A DNA stretch of 64,000 bases from Paenibacillus sp. (lineage in GTDB: Bacteria > Bacillota > Bacilli > Paenibacillales > Paenibacillaceae): NCBI GenBank assembly GCA_017512705.1, contig JAFWEX010000115.1:1-64000 (forward strand), given 5' to 3'. Position 1 is the first letter of the stretch. Each line of letters begins with the position of its first letter. Below, in pieces: positions 1 to 8,087 of this stretch. The translations under genes and the position numbers were made by a program. The notes under the pieces are model-generated. The model did no database searches. It was not told where the DNA came from and saw only the letters and a list, made by a program, of their open reading frames with translations.

Positions 1-89
1 GGTGAGGTACAGTTAGCTATGGTGAGGTACAGTTAGCTATGGTGAGGTACAGTTAGCTATGGTGAGGTACAGTTAGCTATGGTGAGGTA
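1..89. repeat. 20-bp tandem repeat, four full copies plus a partial
   Basis: The unit GGTGAGGTACAGTTAGCTAT occurs four times with no differences (1-80), followed by a nine-base partial copy (81-89) and looser GGTGAG-containing sequence to about 115. The array starts at the window edge, so its true copy number is unknown. A 20-bp unit changes frame each copy and carries TAG, so it is not coding. There are no spacers, so it is not a CRISPR array. Confidence 0.9.
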
Positions 90-483
90 GGGTGAGTATG
101 TTGAGATATCAGGCTACGGTGAGTAACTGACATGTTGCCAGTCTTGTACATAATCTACTTCCATGTCCACCTTTCGCGTACATTTTGGATATTTGTTTAT
201 CAAAAGGTGGACACGTCTTGGAAACTAACACACTCCCCCCCCATTCTACATATTGATTAAAATTATGACTTAAGCGGTTTTTGTCTATATATAGTGTTAC
301 AATGATTAGCGGAGGGACATGCTCTTTCTGAGAACCGTGTCCACTCTTTGAAAGACAAAAATGACGCTTTTGTTTTCATACAATGGACATTAATTAATGC
401 CAGCACTTTGACTACTTTTTTTACTATTTCAACTATGGTCATACTGTTTAAGATAATCTATATGAATAAGGAGCATTGGGAAA
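90..483. other. Leader/intergenic region with repeated GTGGACA motifs
   Basis: No long ORF lies here. A perfect 11-bp inverted repeat, TGTCCACCTTT (164-174) and AAAGGTGGACA (203-213), is separated by 28 bases. The same core recurs as TGTCCAC (about 338-344) and TGGACA (383-388). A possible sigma-A promoter is ATGACT (265-270) with TATAGT (289-294). Just downstream, a GGAGGG ribosome site precedes a ten-codon ORF (319-351). The repeated core suggests a regulator site or RNA stems in the leader of the mqn genes. That is inference. Confidence 0.35.
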
Positions 484-609
484 ATGACTGAATATAGGCA
501 TCTCGCTCAGCACAGCAATGATATATACCATATGAATCATATCAAACCCATGAACTCATCGGTTGGCAATAACATTCTTTCGAATAATAACGTGGAGGTA
601 CGTGGCTAA
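484..609 (+). CDS. Small leader ORF (41 aa) coupled to mqnB
   Basis: An ATG preceded by AAGGAG (spacing about 10) opens a 41-residue frame rich in Asn and His. Its TAA overlaps the mqnB ATG as TAATG, an arrangement typical of translational coupling. No domain is recognisable and the composition is not convincing for a folded protein. It may be a leader peptide that sets mqnB translation, or chance. The RBS and the exact stop/start overlap are the only support. Confidence 0.4.
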   Translation: MTEYRHLAQHSNDIYHMNHIKPMNSSVGNNILSNNNVEVRG

Positions 610-1448
610 TGACTACAAGGAATGACACAGTATCAGCACAGAACATATCTCCACTTGAATTGCGTGGCTCCTCACGTGTCCTGATTGTAACCGCAGTGGA
701 CGCGGAAAAAGACGCCATTATGCGGGGCTTGGGTGATCAAGCCGCAGAATGCTTTGATGTTATTGCTGCGGGCGTTGGCCCTGCCTCGGCCGCTGCTGGA
801 ACTGCCGCTGCCATCGCTTTTGCTACTGCAGCGGCAAGTGCACGTGGTCTGGCGCAAGGCACAGCTGCGCCAGAGGAACTTGATGCGGCACAGGGATCTG
901 CCGCATCATCAGGGCCGGGGCCCGCTCGCGGGACCGGCAATGGATCATCAGCCTACAGGCTGGTGATCAGTGCCGGCATCGGCGGAGGATTCCCCGGCCG
1001 GGCGGACGTCGGCTCCCTCGTGGTAGCCGACGCTATGGTTGCAGCCGATCTGGGCTCGCAGACGCCAGACGGCTTCCTGTCTGTGGACGAGCTCGGATTC
1101 GGCTCGTCCCGTGTGGCTGCGGACGCGGTGCTTGCCGCGCGCCTTCGCCATGAGCTGCAGCGGGCAGGGCTCACTGTCAGCGGGGGCACTGCGGTCACCG
1201 TGTCCACGGCGACCGGAACAGCACAGACGGCCGCGGAGCTACTGCGCCGCGTGCCGGATGCCGCCGCCGAAGGCATGGAGGGCTTCGGCGTGGCAACAGC
1301 TGCGCAGCAGTTCGGCTTGCCTGTGCTCGAACTACGCGGCATATCTAACGCGGTCGGTCCACGCGACCGCGACGCTTGGCGCATCAAGGATGCCCTGGAT
1401 GCGCTCCAGACTGCAAGTTCTATTTTACGGGAGGTTATCACATCATGA
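609..1448 (+). CDS. mqnB: Futalosine hydrolase MqnB
   Basis: Predicted cytoplasmic nucleosidase of the futalosine menaquinone pathway, splitting futalosine to dehypoxanthine futalosine and hypoxanthine. It has the phosphorylase/hydrolase fold: N-terminal LIVTAVDAEKDAI, a glycine-rich AGIGGGFPGRADVGSLVVAD block near residues 122-141 and a conserved EGMEGFGVA near 222-230. At 279 residues it is longer than the roughly 220-230 usual for the family, because of an Ala/Gly/Pro-rich insert around residues 72-115. Much of the gene (about 890-1380) is visibly richer in GC than its neighbours. The RBS is GGAGG at 593-597. The stop overlaps mqnD by four bases (ATGA), so both are in one operon. Confidence 0.9.
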   Translation: MTTRNDTVSAQNISPLELRGSSRVLIVTAVDAEKDAIMRGLGDQAAECFDVIAAGVGPASAAAGTAAAIAFATAAASARGLAQGTAAPEELDAAQGSAASSGPGPARGTGNGSSAYRLVISAGIGGGFPGRADVGSLVVADAMVAADLGSQTPDGFLSVDELGFGSSRVAADAVLAARLRHELQRAGLTVSGGTAVTVSTATGTAQTAAELLRRVPDAAAEGMEGFGVATAAQQFGLPVLELRGISNAVGPRDRDAWRIKDALDALQTASSILREVITS

Positions 1449-2287
1449 ATATTGCTTTTTCCCCTTGTCCTAATGATACATTTATCTTCCACGCTTGGGT
1501 GCACGGACTAATTCCTGGTGCGCCTAAGCTGGAGGTCCGCTATGCGGATATCGATATCACCAACGGTCTCGCTGCGGGCCCACTTGGACCCGACATCCCT
1601 GAAGTTATGAAAATCTCTTATGCAGCGCTACCTTATGTGCTGGATAATTACGCTTTATTACCTGCTGGAGGTGCCTTGGGCAGAGGCTGCGGTCCGTTAG
1701 TCTTGACAGCTAATGGCACTACTGACCCAGCATACCTGTCTGGACGGAGGGTTGCCGTACCTAGCGAACGCTCTACAGCCTATCTATTATTCCGTCTATG
1801 GGCCGCACAAAATGTGCCTGGCGGTGTCGGTGAAATTGTAGTTATGCCCTTCGACAAAATTATGCCTGCTGTTCGCGATGGTCAGATCGATGCTGGGCTG
1901 GTCATTCATGAAGCACGTTTTACGTACCAGAACTATAACTTGCAACTGATGACGGACCTGGGCAACTGGTGGGAAAGTGACACAGGTCTCCCTATCCCGC
2001 TCGGCGCTATCATTGCACGCCGTGATCTGGACGCTCACGCTCTAGCTAGCTGGGCTCGCGCATCCGTTGAATATGCATGGGCTCATCCGAAAGAATCTCA
2101 AACATATGTAATGCAACACGCACAGGAAATGGACCCTCAAGTAGCTGCTCAACATATCGACCTATACGTTAACGAGTTCAGTGCAAACCTGGGTGAAGAT
2201 GGCTATGCAGCCATTACTGCACTGCTTGGTCGTGCGATGAAAGAAAAATTAGTTCCCGAGTTCGACCTGAACCTGTTGAAGATCTAA
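1445..2287 (+). CDS. mqnD: 1,4-dihydroxy-6-naphthoate synthase MqnD
   Basis: Converts cyclic dehypoxanthine futalosine to 1,4-dihydroxy-6-naphthoate, a late step of the futalosine menaquinone route. The family signature at the N terminus, FSPCPNDTFIFHAWVHG, is intact, as is the DITNGLAAGPLGPDIPEVMK region; the fold is like a periplasmic-binding protein without a signal peptide. The ATG at 1445 has a good GGGAGG site and overlaps the mqnB stop. A longer in-frame start at 1376 lies inside mqnB and has no support. The product is 280 residues, normal for the family. mqnA and mqnC are not in the window. Confidence 0.93.
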   Translation: MNIAFSPCPNDTFIFHAWVHGLIPGAPKLEVRYADIDITNGLAAGPLGPDIPEVMKISYAALPYVLDNYALLPAGGALGRGCGPLVLTANGTTDPAYLSGRRVAVPSERSTAYLLFRLWAAQNVPGGVGEIVVMPFDKIMPAVRDGQIDAGLVIHEARFTYQNYNLQLMTDLGNWWESDTGLPIPLGAIIARRDLDAHALASWARASVEYAWAHPKESQTYVMQHAQEMDPQVAAQHIDLYVNEFSANLGEDGYAAITALLGRAMKEKLVPEFDLNLLKI

Positions 2288-2332
2288 CCTTAACGTAACT
2301 ACGCCAGATATGATTGGGTTAACGTCTTGTTT

Positions 2333-2367
2333 GGTTTACGGGTTTACGGTTTACGGTTTACGGGTTT
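2333..2367. repeat. Short GGTTTAC tandem repeat
   Basis: Four consecutive 7-8 bp units of (G)GGTTTAC follow mqnD. A further partial unit, GGGTTTG, ends the run. It lies between the mqnD stop and the terminator at 2412-2465 and is not coding. It looks like a slippage-prone microsatellite. Confidence 0.7.
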
Positions 2368-2411
2368 GTAGATTTATGCTTTATAGAGGTTTATTGACTT
2401 TATGGAATATG

Positions 2412-2465
2412 AAAAAGGCAGCTCCTCCCGCCACCTTGTGTGACGACATGGAGCTGCCTCTTTTT
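2412..2465. terminator. Bidirectional intrinsic terminator after mqnD
   Basis: Perfect 9-bp arms GGCAGCTCC (2417-2425) and GGAGCTGCC (2450-2458) around a 24-base loop. A run of A precedes the left arm and TCTTTTT follows the right arm. It can stop the mqn transcript and the convergent oxidoreductase transcript. Confidence 0.8.
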
Positions 2466-2659
2466 CGTTGCAATCAACCAGTTGTTTTTACTTGAATTAC
2501 CCGAATTACTCTATTTATTCATTTTCACTTGGCTGTACAAGGGTTCGATTATCTTCTAGACATCTGACTTCAGCAAAAATGAACATCCCAGATGTCCCAC
2601 ATGAATATGAATACTTTTTTCATACAAAAACAACATGGTTCCTCTCGCGTCATTCCCAC

Positions 2660-3661
2660 TTACTCGGATCGGTAGCGCAGGCCCCATTGACGGCGAACGG
2701 TGTCCATTAGCTTCATAATCTCCAATGATTCGTCCAGCTTTATGGTGCTGCTCTCCGTGCGCCCTTGCAGGATGCAACGTCCAGCCTCTTCTGCTTCAAA
2801 TGCATACCCGATACAATCCCGATCATCTACAAATTTCTCAGGTTCGTCTTGTCCGTTCACATGTAAGTATGCTTCTTTGCCTGCAAGGAAAAAAGGCAGA
2901 CGTATTCGACCTTCCGTACCGTAAATTACAGCCTCATTGTTCAAATTCAAACGAATTGCACCATTCAGCGAAGCAGAGCGTCCCTCAGAGTAAGACAACA
3001 GTACGGAAAATTGCTCGTCCACACCCGTTTCCCCAATATGAGCGGTGCTCCATACATGCTGAGGCTGTTCGTCAAAGATCATCGAGGCGAAGGAGATCGG
3101 GTACACCCCGGCATCCAGTAATGCACCACCGCCCAGATCCGGATTAAGAAGTCGCCCTTCCGGCTCCCAGCCCGTTCGAAATCCAAAATCAGCCTGAACC
3201 ATCCGCACTTCACCAATGCGCCCTTCTTCGATCCAAGCCCGTGCCTGAATGATTGGTGGCAGGAAACGTGTCCACATCCCTTCCATCATAAAAAGCTTCC
3301 GCTCTCGCGCCGTTTCCACCAGTTGCTCCAATTGACGTGAATTCATCGTAAACGGTTTTTCGCAGAGTACCGCTTTGCCTGCTTCGAGGCAGGCCATTAC
3401 ATTTTCCTTATGCACCGTGTGCGGTGTTGCGACGTAGATGATATCCACCTCAGGGTCATGCAACAATTCATCATATGAAGCGTAAGCGCGTTCAAAACCA
3501 TAATCAGCAGCGAACTTCTGCGCACTCTCAGCGCTTCGTGAACCTACGGCTGCCTTCACTGCATTCCCAGCATGCCCCAAATCTTTCGCAAACTGCGATG
3601 CGATCCATCCTGTGCCCATAATGCCCCATCGTACCATGTCTCTTCCAACGACCTGTGCCAT
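2660..3661 (-). CDS. Gfo/Idh/MocA family NAD(P)-dependent oxidoreductase
   Basis: A cytoplasmic dehydrogenase of the sugar/polyol Gfo/Idh/MocA family. A Rossmann GIMGTGWIAS motif lies at residues 13-22 and the family EKP motif, with the catalytic lysine, at 101-103 (CEKPFTMN). The C-terminal half is the usual alpha/beta dimerisation and substrate domain. Total length (333) is normal. GGGAGGATGT lies just upstream of the ATG, supporting this start. The substrate cannot be read from sequence. It is monocistronic and convergent with mqnBD. Confidence 0.9.
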   Translation of the reverse strand: MAQVVGRDMVRWGIMGTGWIASQFAKDLGHAGNAVKAAVGSRSAESAQKFAADYGFERAYASYDELLHDPEVDIIYVATPHTVHKENVMACLEAGKAVLCEKPFTMNSRQLEQLVETARERKLFMMEGMWTRFLPPIIQARAWIEEGRIGEVRMVQADFGFRTGWEPEGRLLNPDLGGGALLDAGVYPISFASMIFDEQPQHVWSTAHIGETGVDEQFSVLLSYSEGRSASLNGAIRLNLNNEAVIYGTEGRIRLPFFLAGKEAYLHVNGQDEPEKFVDDRDCIGYAFEAEEAGRCILQGRTESSTIKLDESLEIMKLMDTVRRQWGLRYRSE

Positions 3662-3920
3662 AAGTACATCCTCCCTATTTCAGCATTTGGCTATGATGAC
3701 TAATCCATCCTTCAAGTTCAGTTCAATATCCTAGCTCTCTTATTTTACCAAAAAGATGCATTCTCGTCAGAAAAGGATGAAACCGTACGTTCGATTTCAT
3801 ATCTGTATTCTATTTCATAGCTGCATTCAATTTCATTTCAGCCTTCGATTTGCTAAGATGATTTGGAGACAAAGACATGGATTAGAGAAACGATATGACC
3901 AGATGAAAGGAAGGTACGCC

Positions 3921-5774
3921 ATGATCACCAAACGCAACAGAGGCCTTAGCCGCATACCTTCAGATGACAAGTTGCCTGAGCGCCCTTATGGCGATTCTAA
4001 TAAATCACAACCCATCGAGACTATTTCAGAAAAAAGTAACCTTAGTCTTATGAGCGAACATGCTCAGCCGACACCTAATACCAGTGAAGAACCTGTCTCT
4101 GAACGTTTAATGGTTCGAGATGAACTTCACCAGTTTCTAAGCGATACTTTGATTGAACTACGACAGGCAGAGCATATAAACATTATAAATACAGACCGTC
4201 CCTTCCAGTGGAAGTCGGATGAACTCTTACATCATACCTTCATCTACATGCACCGCTTCTCTGGCACACATATGGTGGATGGGGAGCAATCACGCACCGC
4301 ACGTAAAGCAGCCTGCCTGTACCCACCCGGCACGCAGCTTGAGCTTGTGTCCGATGCCGATCATGATACGGAGCTGTATATCCTGGAATTTGATCTGTTT
4401 CGAGTAACAGAGAAAACTGCATTACGGCGCATCTACGAGCGTGAACTTGGTTCACCTGTTACCGGATGGATTCAGGGGCCTTTTTATGGCATTCAACGCA
4501 TCGCCTCCCAGCTGACCGAACTGGCTCATCCGGGGTATGAAGAAGCTTCTCGTGCAATCAGAGCACAATTGCTGTTAACCGACCTGCTACATATGTTATG
4601 GCCTGAAGATAATCCATGGCCTGCCGAAGAAGAAGCACAGAATGATCCCGAGTCCTGGCTAAAATCAACACTTCAATATATACAGCAGCATTATATGCAC
4701 GAGATCAAGCTGGACACACTTGCCGAACTGGCAGGCATGCATCCGTCCTATTACTCCCAGCTATTTAAGAGTCGAATGCAGAAAAATCCGACCGAATATA
4801 TTACCCATCTTCGCATGAACCGCGCTAAAGAAATGTTGCTGACCTCCGATCTGCGCATTCGTGATATTGCTCGTGAGGTTGGGTATCGGGACGAGTTCTA
4901 TTTCAGTAGACGTTTCCGCAATCATGCGGGATATGCGCCAACCGCCTATCCCAAGCAGGTTCATCGTAACATCGTATCCCTTTCGTATCCGTATACCGAT
5001 CATCTGATGACCCTTGGTATCACACCATGTGCTGCCCAGATACAGGGCCAACTGCCCCATCTACCCCAGTCGCTTAAGCTGCCTTTTCATGCGTACGAGC
5101 CTTGGGAACAAGGGCGGCAGGCTTTTATGGATGTGAGTCCCGAGCTGATTCTGACCAAAGATAATGCCGCAGCTAAAGCGATGGAACATATTGGGGATAT
5201 TGCCCCCATCATTACTATTCCGTGGAACCAGACTGACGTGTTTGGCCATCTGAAGCTTATTGCTTCCATTGTTGATCGTACAAAAGCAGCCAATGAATGG
5301 TTGGAACGCCATGAGCGTAAGGCTGAGCGAGCGCGCAAGAAAATTAAAGAAACAGCCGGGGGCCCTACTGTAGCTGTCGGTACATTGACTGCGAAAGGCC
5401 CAAGAATGTACAGTCATCGAAACTTCGGTCATGTATTTTATCGCACGTTACAGCTCGCTGCTCCTCAGCGTATTCAGGTCGAATTGCAAGGGAAAACTCC
5501 TGGCGTTGGCTTCAATTGGATGCCTTTTACACCCGGAGAGTGGGACGGCCTAGAAGCGGATGTCTTGGTGCTTGCGATCGACAACATGCATAATCGAACG
5601 GCATTGCTCCAAAAATTAATGAACGATCCACAATGGAACAGCCACCCAGCTGTTCGCAGTGGGCGCTTGCATCTTGTCGATTGGAATAGTTGGGTCGTCT
5701 ACGCCCCGTATTCCATCAACATCCAGCTTGATGAAGCACTCTCGCTGTTGACGAACCAACCTGCACTTTTGTAA
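3921..5774 (+). CDS. AraC-type regulator fused to a siderophore-binding domain (Btr-like)
   Basis: A 617-residue transcription factor. The N-terminal third is cupin-like, the middle (about 235-340) is an AraC-type double helix-turn-helix (LDTLAELAGMHPSYYSQLF and IRDIAREVGYRDEFYFSRRF), and the C-terminal 280 residues resemble a periplasmic Fe-siderophore-binding protein. This layout is that of B. subtilis Btr, which activates bacillibactin uptake genes after binding the siderophore inside the cell. Its position just upstream of FecCD permeases fits. The reading frame is open from 3756, but the ATG at 3921 has an AAGGAAGG site at good spacing and the upstream extension is not protein-like. Confidence 0.88.
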   Translation: MITKRNRGLSRIPSDDKLPERPYGDSNKSQPIETISEKSNLSLMSEHAQPTPNTSEEPVSERLMVRDELHQFLSDTLIELRQAEHINIINTDRPFQWKSDELLHHTFIYMHRFSGTHMVDGEQSRTARKAACLYPPGTQLELVSDADHDTELYILEFDLFRVTEKTALRRIYERELGSPVTGWIQGPFYGIQRIASQLTELAHPGYEEASRAIRAQLLLTDLLHMLWPEDNPWPAEEEAQNDPESWLKSTLQYIQQHYMHEIKLDTLAELAGMHPSYYSQLFKSRMQKNPTEYITHLRMNRAKEMLLTSDLRIRDIAREVGYRDEFYFSRRFRNHAGYAPTAYPKQVHRNIVSLSYPYTDHLMTLGITPCAAQIQGQLPHLPQSLKLPFHAYEPWEQGRQAFMDVSPELILTKDNAAAKAMEHIGDIAPIITIPWNQTDVFGHLKLIASIVDRTKAANEWLERHERKAERARKKIKETAGGPTVAVGTLTAKGPRMYSHRNFGHVFYRTLQLAAPQRIQVELQGKTPGVGFNWMPFTPGEWDGLEADVLVLAIDNMHNRTALLQKLMNDPQWNSHPAVRSGRLHLVDWNSWVVYAPYSINIQLDEALSLLTNQPALL

Positions 5775-5850
5775 TCTAAAAAATGTCCATGTCCCAAATC
5801 TTAATTTATGCCATGTACGGGCTTAGATTAAGATTTTATAATAATCTCTA

Positions 5851-5869
5851 ATTGATAATGATAATCAAT
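5851..5869. promoter_or_regulatory. Fur box upstream of the siderophore transporter
   Basis: ATTGATAATGATAATCAAT is an almost perfect inverted repeat (8 of 9 pairs) matching the Fur consensus built on TGATAATnATTATCA. It lies 31 bases before the first permease. This predicts repression by Fur when iron is plentiful, with activation by the upstream AraC-type protein. Confidence 0.85.
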
Positions 5870-5900
5870 AACAACGAAACATGTTATTGACTATAAAGGA

Positions 5901-6947
5901 GTGACCCGTATCCAACATTCGGGATTGCCTCATCGCCCGTCCAATACTCACAGATCTGCGGTAACGGTTAGCCTAATGTTTCTATGCGCTATTGCCATCC
6001 TGCTGATCTGCATGTTTGTTGCTATCTCATTAGGTGCCAAAGGATTAACACTGGAAACGGTCTGGACTGCCGTGTTTCAATATAACCCTTCTCTGACATC
6101 TCATCAGATTATTCATGAATTAAGACTGCCACGCGTACTGGCGGCTGCTGTCGTTGGAGCTGCTTTTGCCGTAGCCGGTGCGTTGATGCAGGGCATTACC
6201 CGGAATCCGCTGGCAGATACCGGAGTTCTGGGCATTAACGCTGGGGCAACGTTTGTCGTAGCATTAAGCTTCGCGTTCTGGCCGGGATTATCCTACGGCT
6301 GGATTATGCTTTTGTCCTTCATCGGAGCTGTGCTCGGCACATTGCTTATCTTCTTGCTAGGTATGGCTGCTCCTGGAGGATTGAGTTCGATCAGGTTGAC
6401 CGTTGCGGGTGCTGTCATTGCCGCCATGCTTGGTTCCCTGAGCACCGGGGTCGCCATTTATTTTGATCTTAGCCAAGATCTGGCCTTCTGGTATGCAGGT
6501 GGTTTTGGAGGTATCGAATGGCGCCACCTGAGAATGATTCTGCCATTGTTGTTGCTCACACTGCTGTTAACCATGCCGCTCGCCCGGCGTGTCTCACTCA
6601 TGTCTCTAGGGGAAGAAGTGGCTATCAATCTCGGGATGAACCTTCGCTGGACCCGTTTCCTCGCCCTTGCCGCTGTGGTTGTACTCGCTGGTATATCGGT
6701 CTCCGCCGTAGGTTCAATCGGATTTGTCGGGCTGGTTATCCCACACATCTCCCGTAAGCTGGTGGGTGTGGATTATCGACTGATCATTCCCATGTCCTCC
6801 TTGCTTGGCGCGATTCTGCTAATCCTCGCCGATCTGGGTGCACGGATTGTGAATCCACCTCAGGAACTTGCGGTAGGTATCATGGTTGCTTTTGTCGGCG
6901 TACCATTCTTCCTCTATCTAGCCCGTAAGGAAAGGAGGGCTCTGTAA
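5901..6947 (+). CDS. Iron-siderophore ABC transporter permease (FecCD family)
   Basis: An integral membrane subunit of an iron(III)-siderophore importer, about nine to ten hydrophobic segments. The FecCD hallmark block, GALMQGITRNPLADTGVLGI, sits near residues 94-113, and the C-terminal VGFVGLVIPHISRKLVG region contacts the ATPase. The GTG at 5901 is immediately next to AAAGGAG, too close for an ideal site. No better start is visible before the first membrane helix, so the start is uncertain. It is followed without a gap by the second permease. No ATPase gene is present in this locus. Confidence 0.9.
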   Translation: MTRIQHSGLPHRPSNTHRSAVTVSLMFLCAIAILLICMFVAISLGAKGLTLETVWTAVFQYNPSLTSHQIIHELRLPRVLAAAVVGAAFAVAGALMQGITRNPLADTGVLGINAGATFVVALSFAFWPGLSYGWIMLLSFIGAVLGTLLIFLLGMAAPGGLSSIRLTVAGAVIAAMLGSLSTGVAIYFDLSQDLAFWYAGGFGGIEWRHLRMILPLLLLTLLLTMPLARRVSLMSLGEEVAINLGMNLRWTRFLALAAVVVLAGISVSAVGSIGFVGLVIPHISRKLVGVDYRLIIPMSSLLGAILLILADLGARIVNPPQELAVGIMVAFVGVPFFLYLARKERRAL

Positions 6948-8003
6948 GTGATGAAACGGGGTTTTAAATCTATCCTGAAATTAACCACTCCAAACAATCC
7001 AACTTCCCGTGGGCAAAGGGCGCTTATCGTCAGCATTGTGCTGCTCTGTGTTGCAGCGCTGGTGATTATGATCAGCTTGAACACGGGAACGGTTCGAGTA
7101 TCCCCTCTGGCTGTCGTGCAGACCTTACTGGGACAAGGAAGTGAGCAGGATCAGATCATTCTTTTCGACTATCGCCTGCCCCGCATACTCGTCACGGTTC
7201 TTGCCGGGGCTGGATTAGGAATTGCAGGGGCTGCGCTGCAAGGCATTACACGCAATGCCCTCGCTGATCCAGGAATTCTAGGCTTGCATGCCGGTGCAGC
7301 TTTTGGCTTAATCGTCTTTGTCAGCTTGTCTTTGAGCATGGATTCCTCAGTCGCCCTGCTTATTCCACTATTCGCTTTTGCAGGTAGTGTAGCTGCTGCA
7401 CTAATCATCATGCTGCTGTCCTATGACAGAAACAGCGGTGTATCACCCATTAAACTTATTCTGGTCGGCATTGCGGTTGCCGCCGGGTTCCATGCGCTCA
7501 CGCTTTATCTATCGCTCCGTCTGGACGAAGATACGTATTCCTTCGCTGCACGCTGGCTTGCTGGCAGTGTGTGGGGCCGTGACTGGATTCATGTTCAGGC
7601 TTTGCTACCCTGGGTCGTGCTCTGTATCGCATATATCTGGAGCCGTTCCAAAACGCTGGATGCCTTCCATCTGGGTGATGCCGCTGCCACCAGCATCGGT
7701 ACACCTGTGCGACCCCGGCGTATCCTGCTGCTTCTCTGTTCGGTTGCGCTGTCTGCGGTCAGCGTATCTGTGGCTGGAGGCATCGGCTTCATCGGACTCG
7801 CCGCACCGCATCTGGCCCGCAGACTGGTCGGGCCGATGCACCGGCACTTGATCCCAGCTGCCGGACTGATCGGCATGGTGATACTGGTGATAGCCGATAC
7901 GGTAGGCCGAACGATCTTTGCACCGAACGCCATTCCAGCGGGTGTTGTTGTAGCCGCGATTGGCGCCCCTTATTTTTTATACCTGCTGGTCCGAACGAAA
8001 TGA
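6948..8003 (+). CDS. Iron-siderophore ABC transporter permease (FecCD family), second subunit
   Basis: Partner permease of the preceding gene, likely forming a heterodimeric channel. The FecCD block GAALQGITRNALADPGILGL is clear, as is GGIGFIGLAAPHLARRLVG near the C terminus. The GTG start directly abuts the upstream TAA and the ribosome site AAGGAAAGGAGGG lies inside the end of the previous gene. An ATG one codon later is an equally good start. Translational coupling is likely. Confidence 0.92.
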   Translation: MMKRGFKSILKLTTPNNPTSRGQRALIVSIVLLCVAALVIMISLNTGTVRVSPLAVVQTLLGQGSEQDQIILFDYRLPRILVTVLAGAGLGIAGAALQGITRNALADPGILGLHAGAAFGLIVFVSLSLSMDSSVALLIPLFAFAGSVAAALIIMLLSYDRNSGVSPIKLILVGIAVAAGFHALTLYLSLRLDEDTYSFAARWLAGSVWGRDWIHVQALLPWVVLCIAYIWSRSKTLDAFHLGDAAATSIGTPVRPRRILLLLCSVALSAVSVSVAGGIGFIGLAAPHLARRLVGPMHRHLIPAAGLIGMVILVIADTVGRTIFAPNAIPAGVVVAAIGAPYFLYLLVRTK

Positions 8004-8087
8004 TGATTCACTAGCTTCATCGGGCGATACCTAATGACATCGAAAATATGAATGACATCCAAAGAGATGTACAAGGAGAATACAGAT

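Noticed and set aside
1-89. Possible CRISPR array
   Set aside because: Direct tandem copies without spacers.
5881-5904. Seven-codon ORF ending at the start of the first FecCD gene
   Set aside because: Weak ribosome site; the overlap is probably chance.
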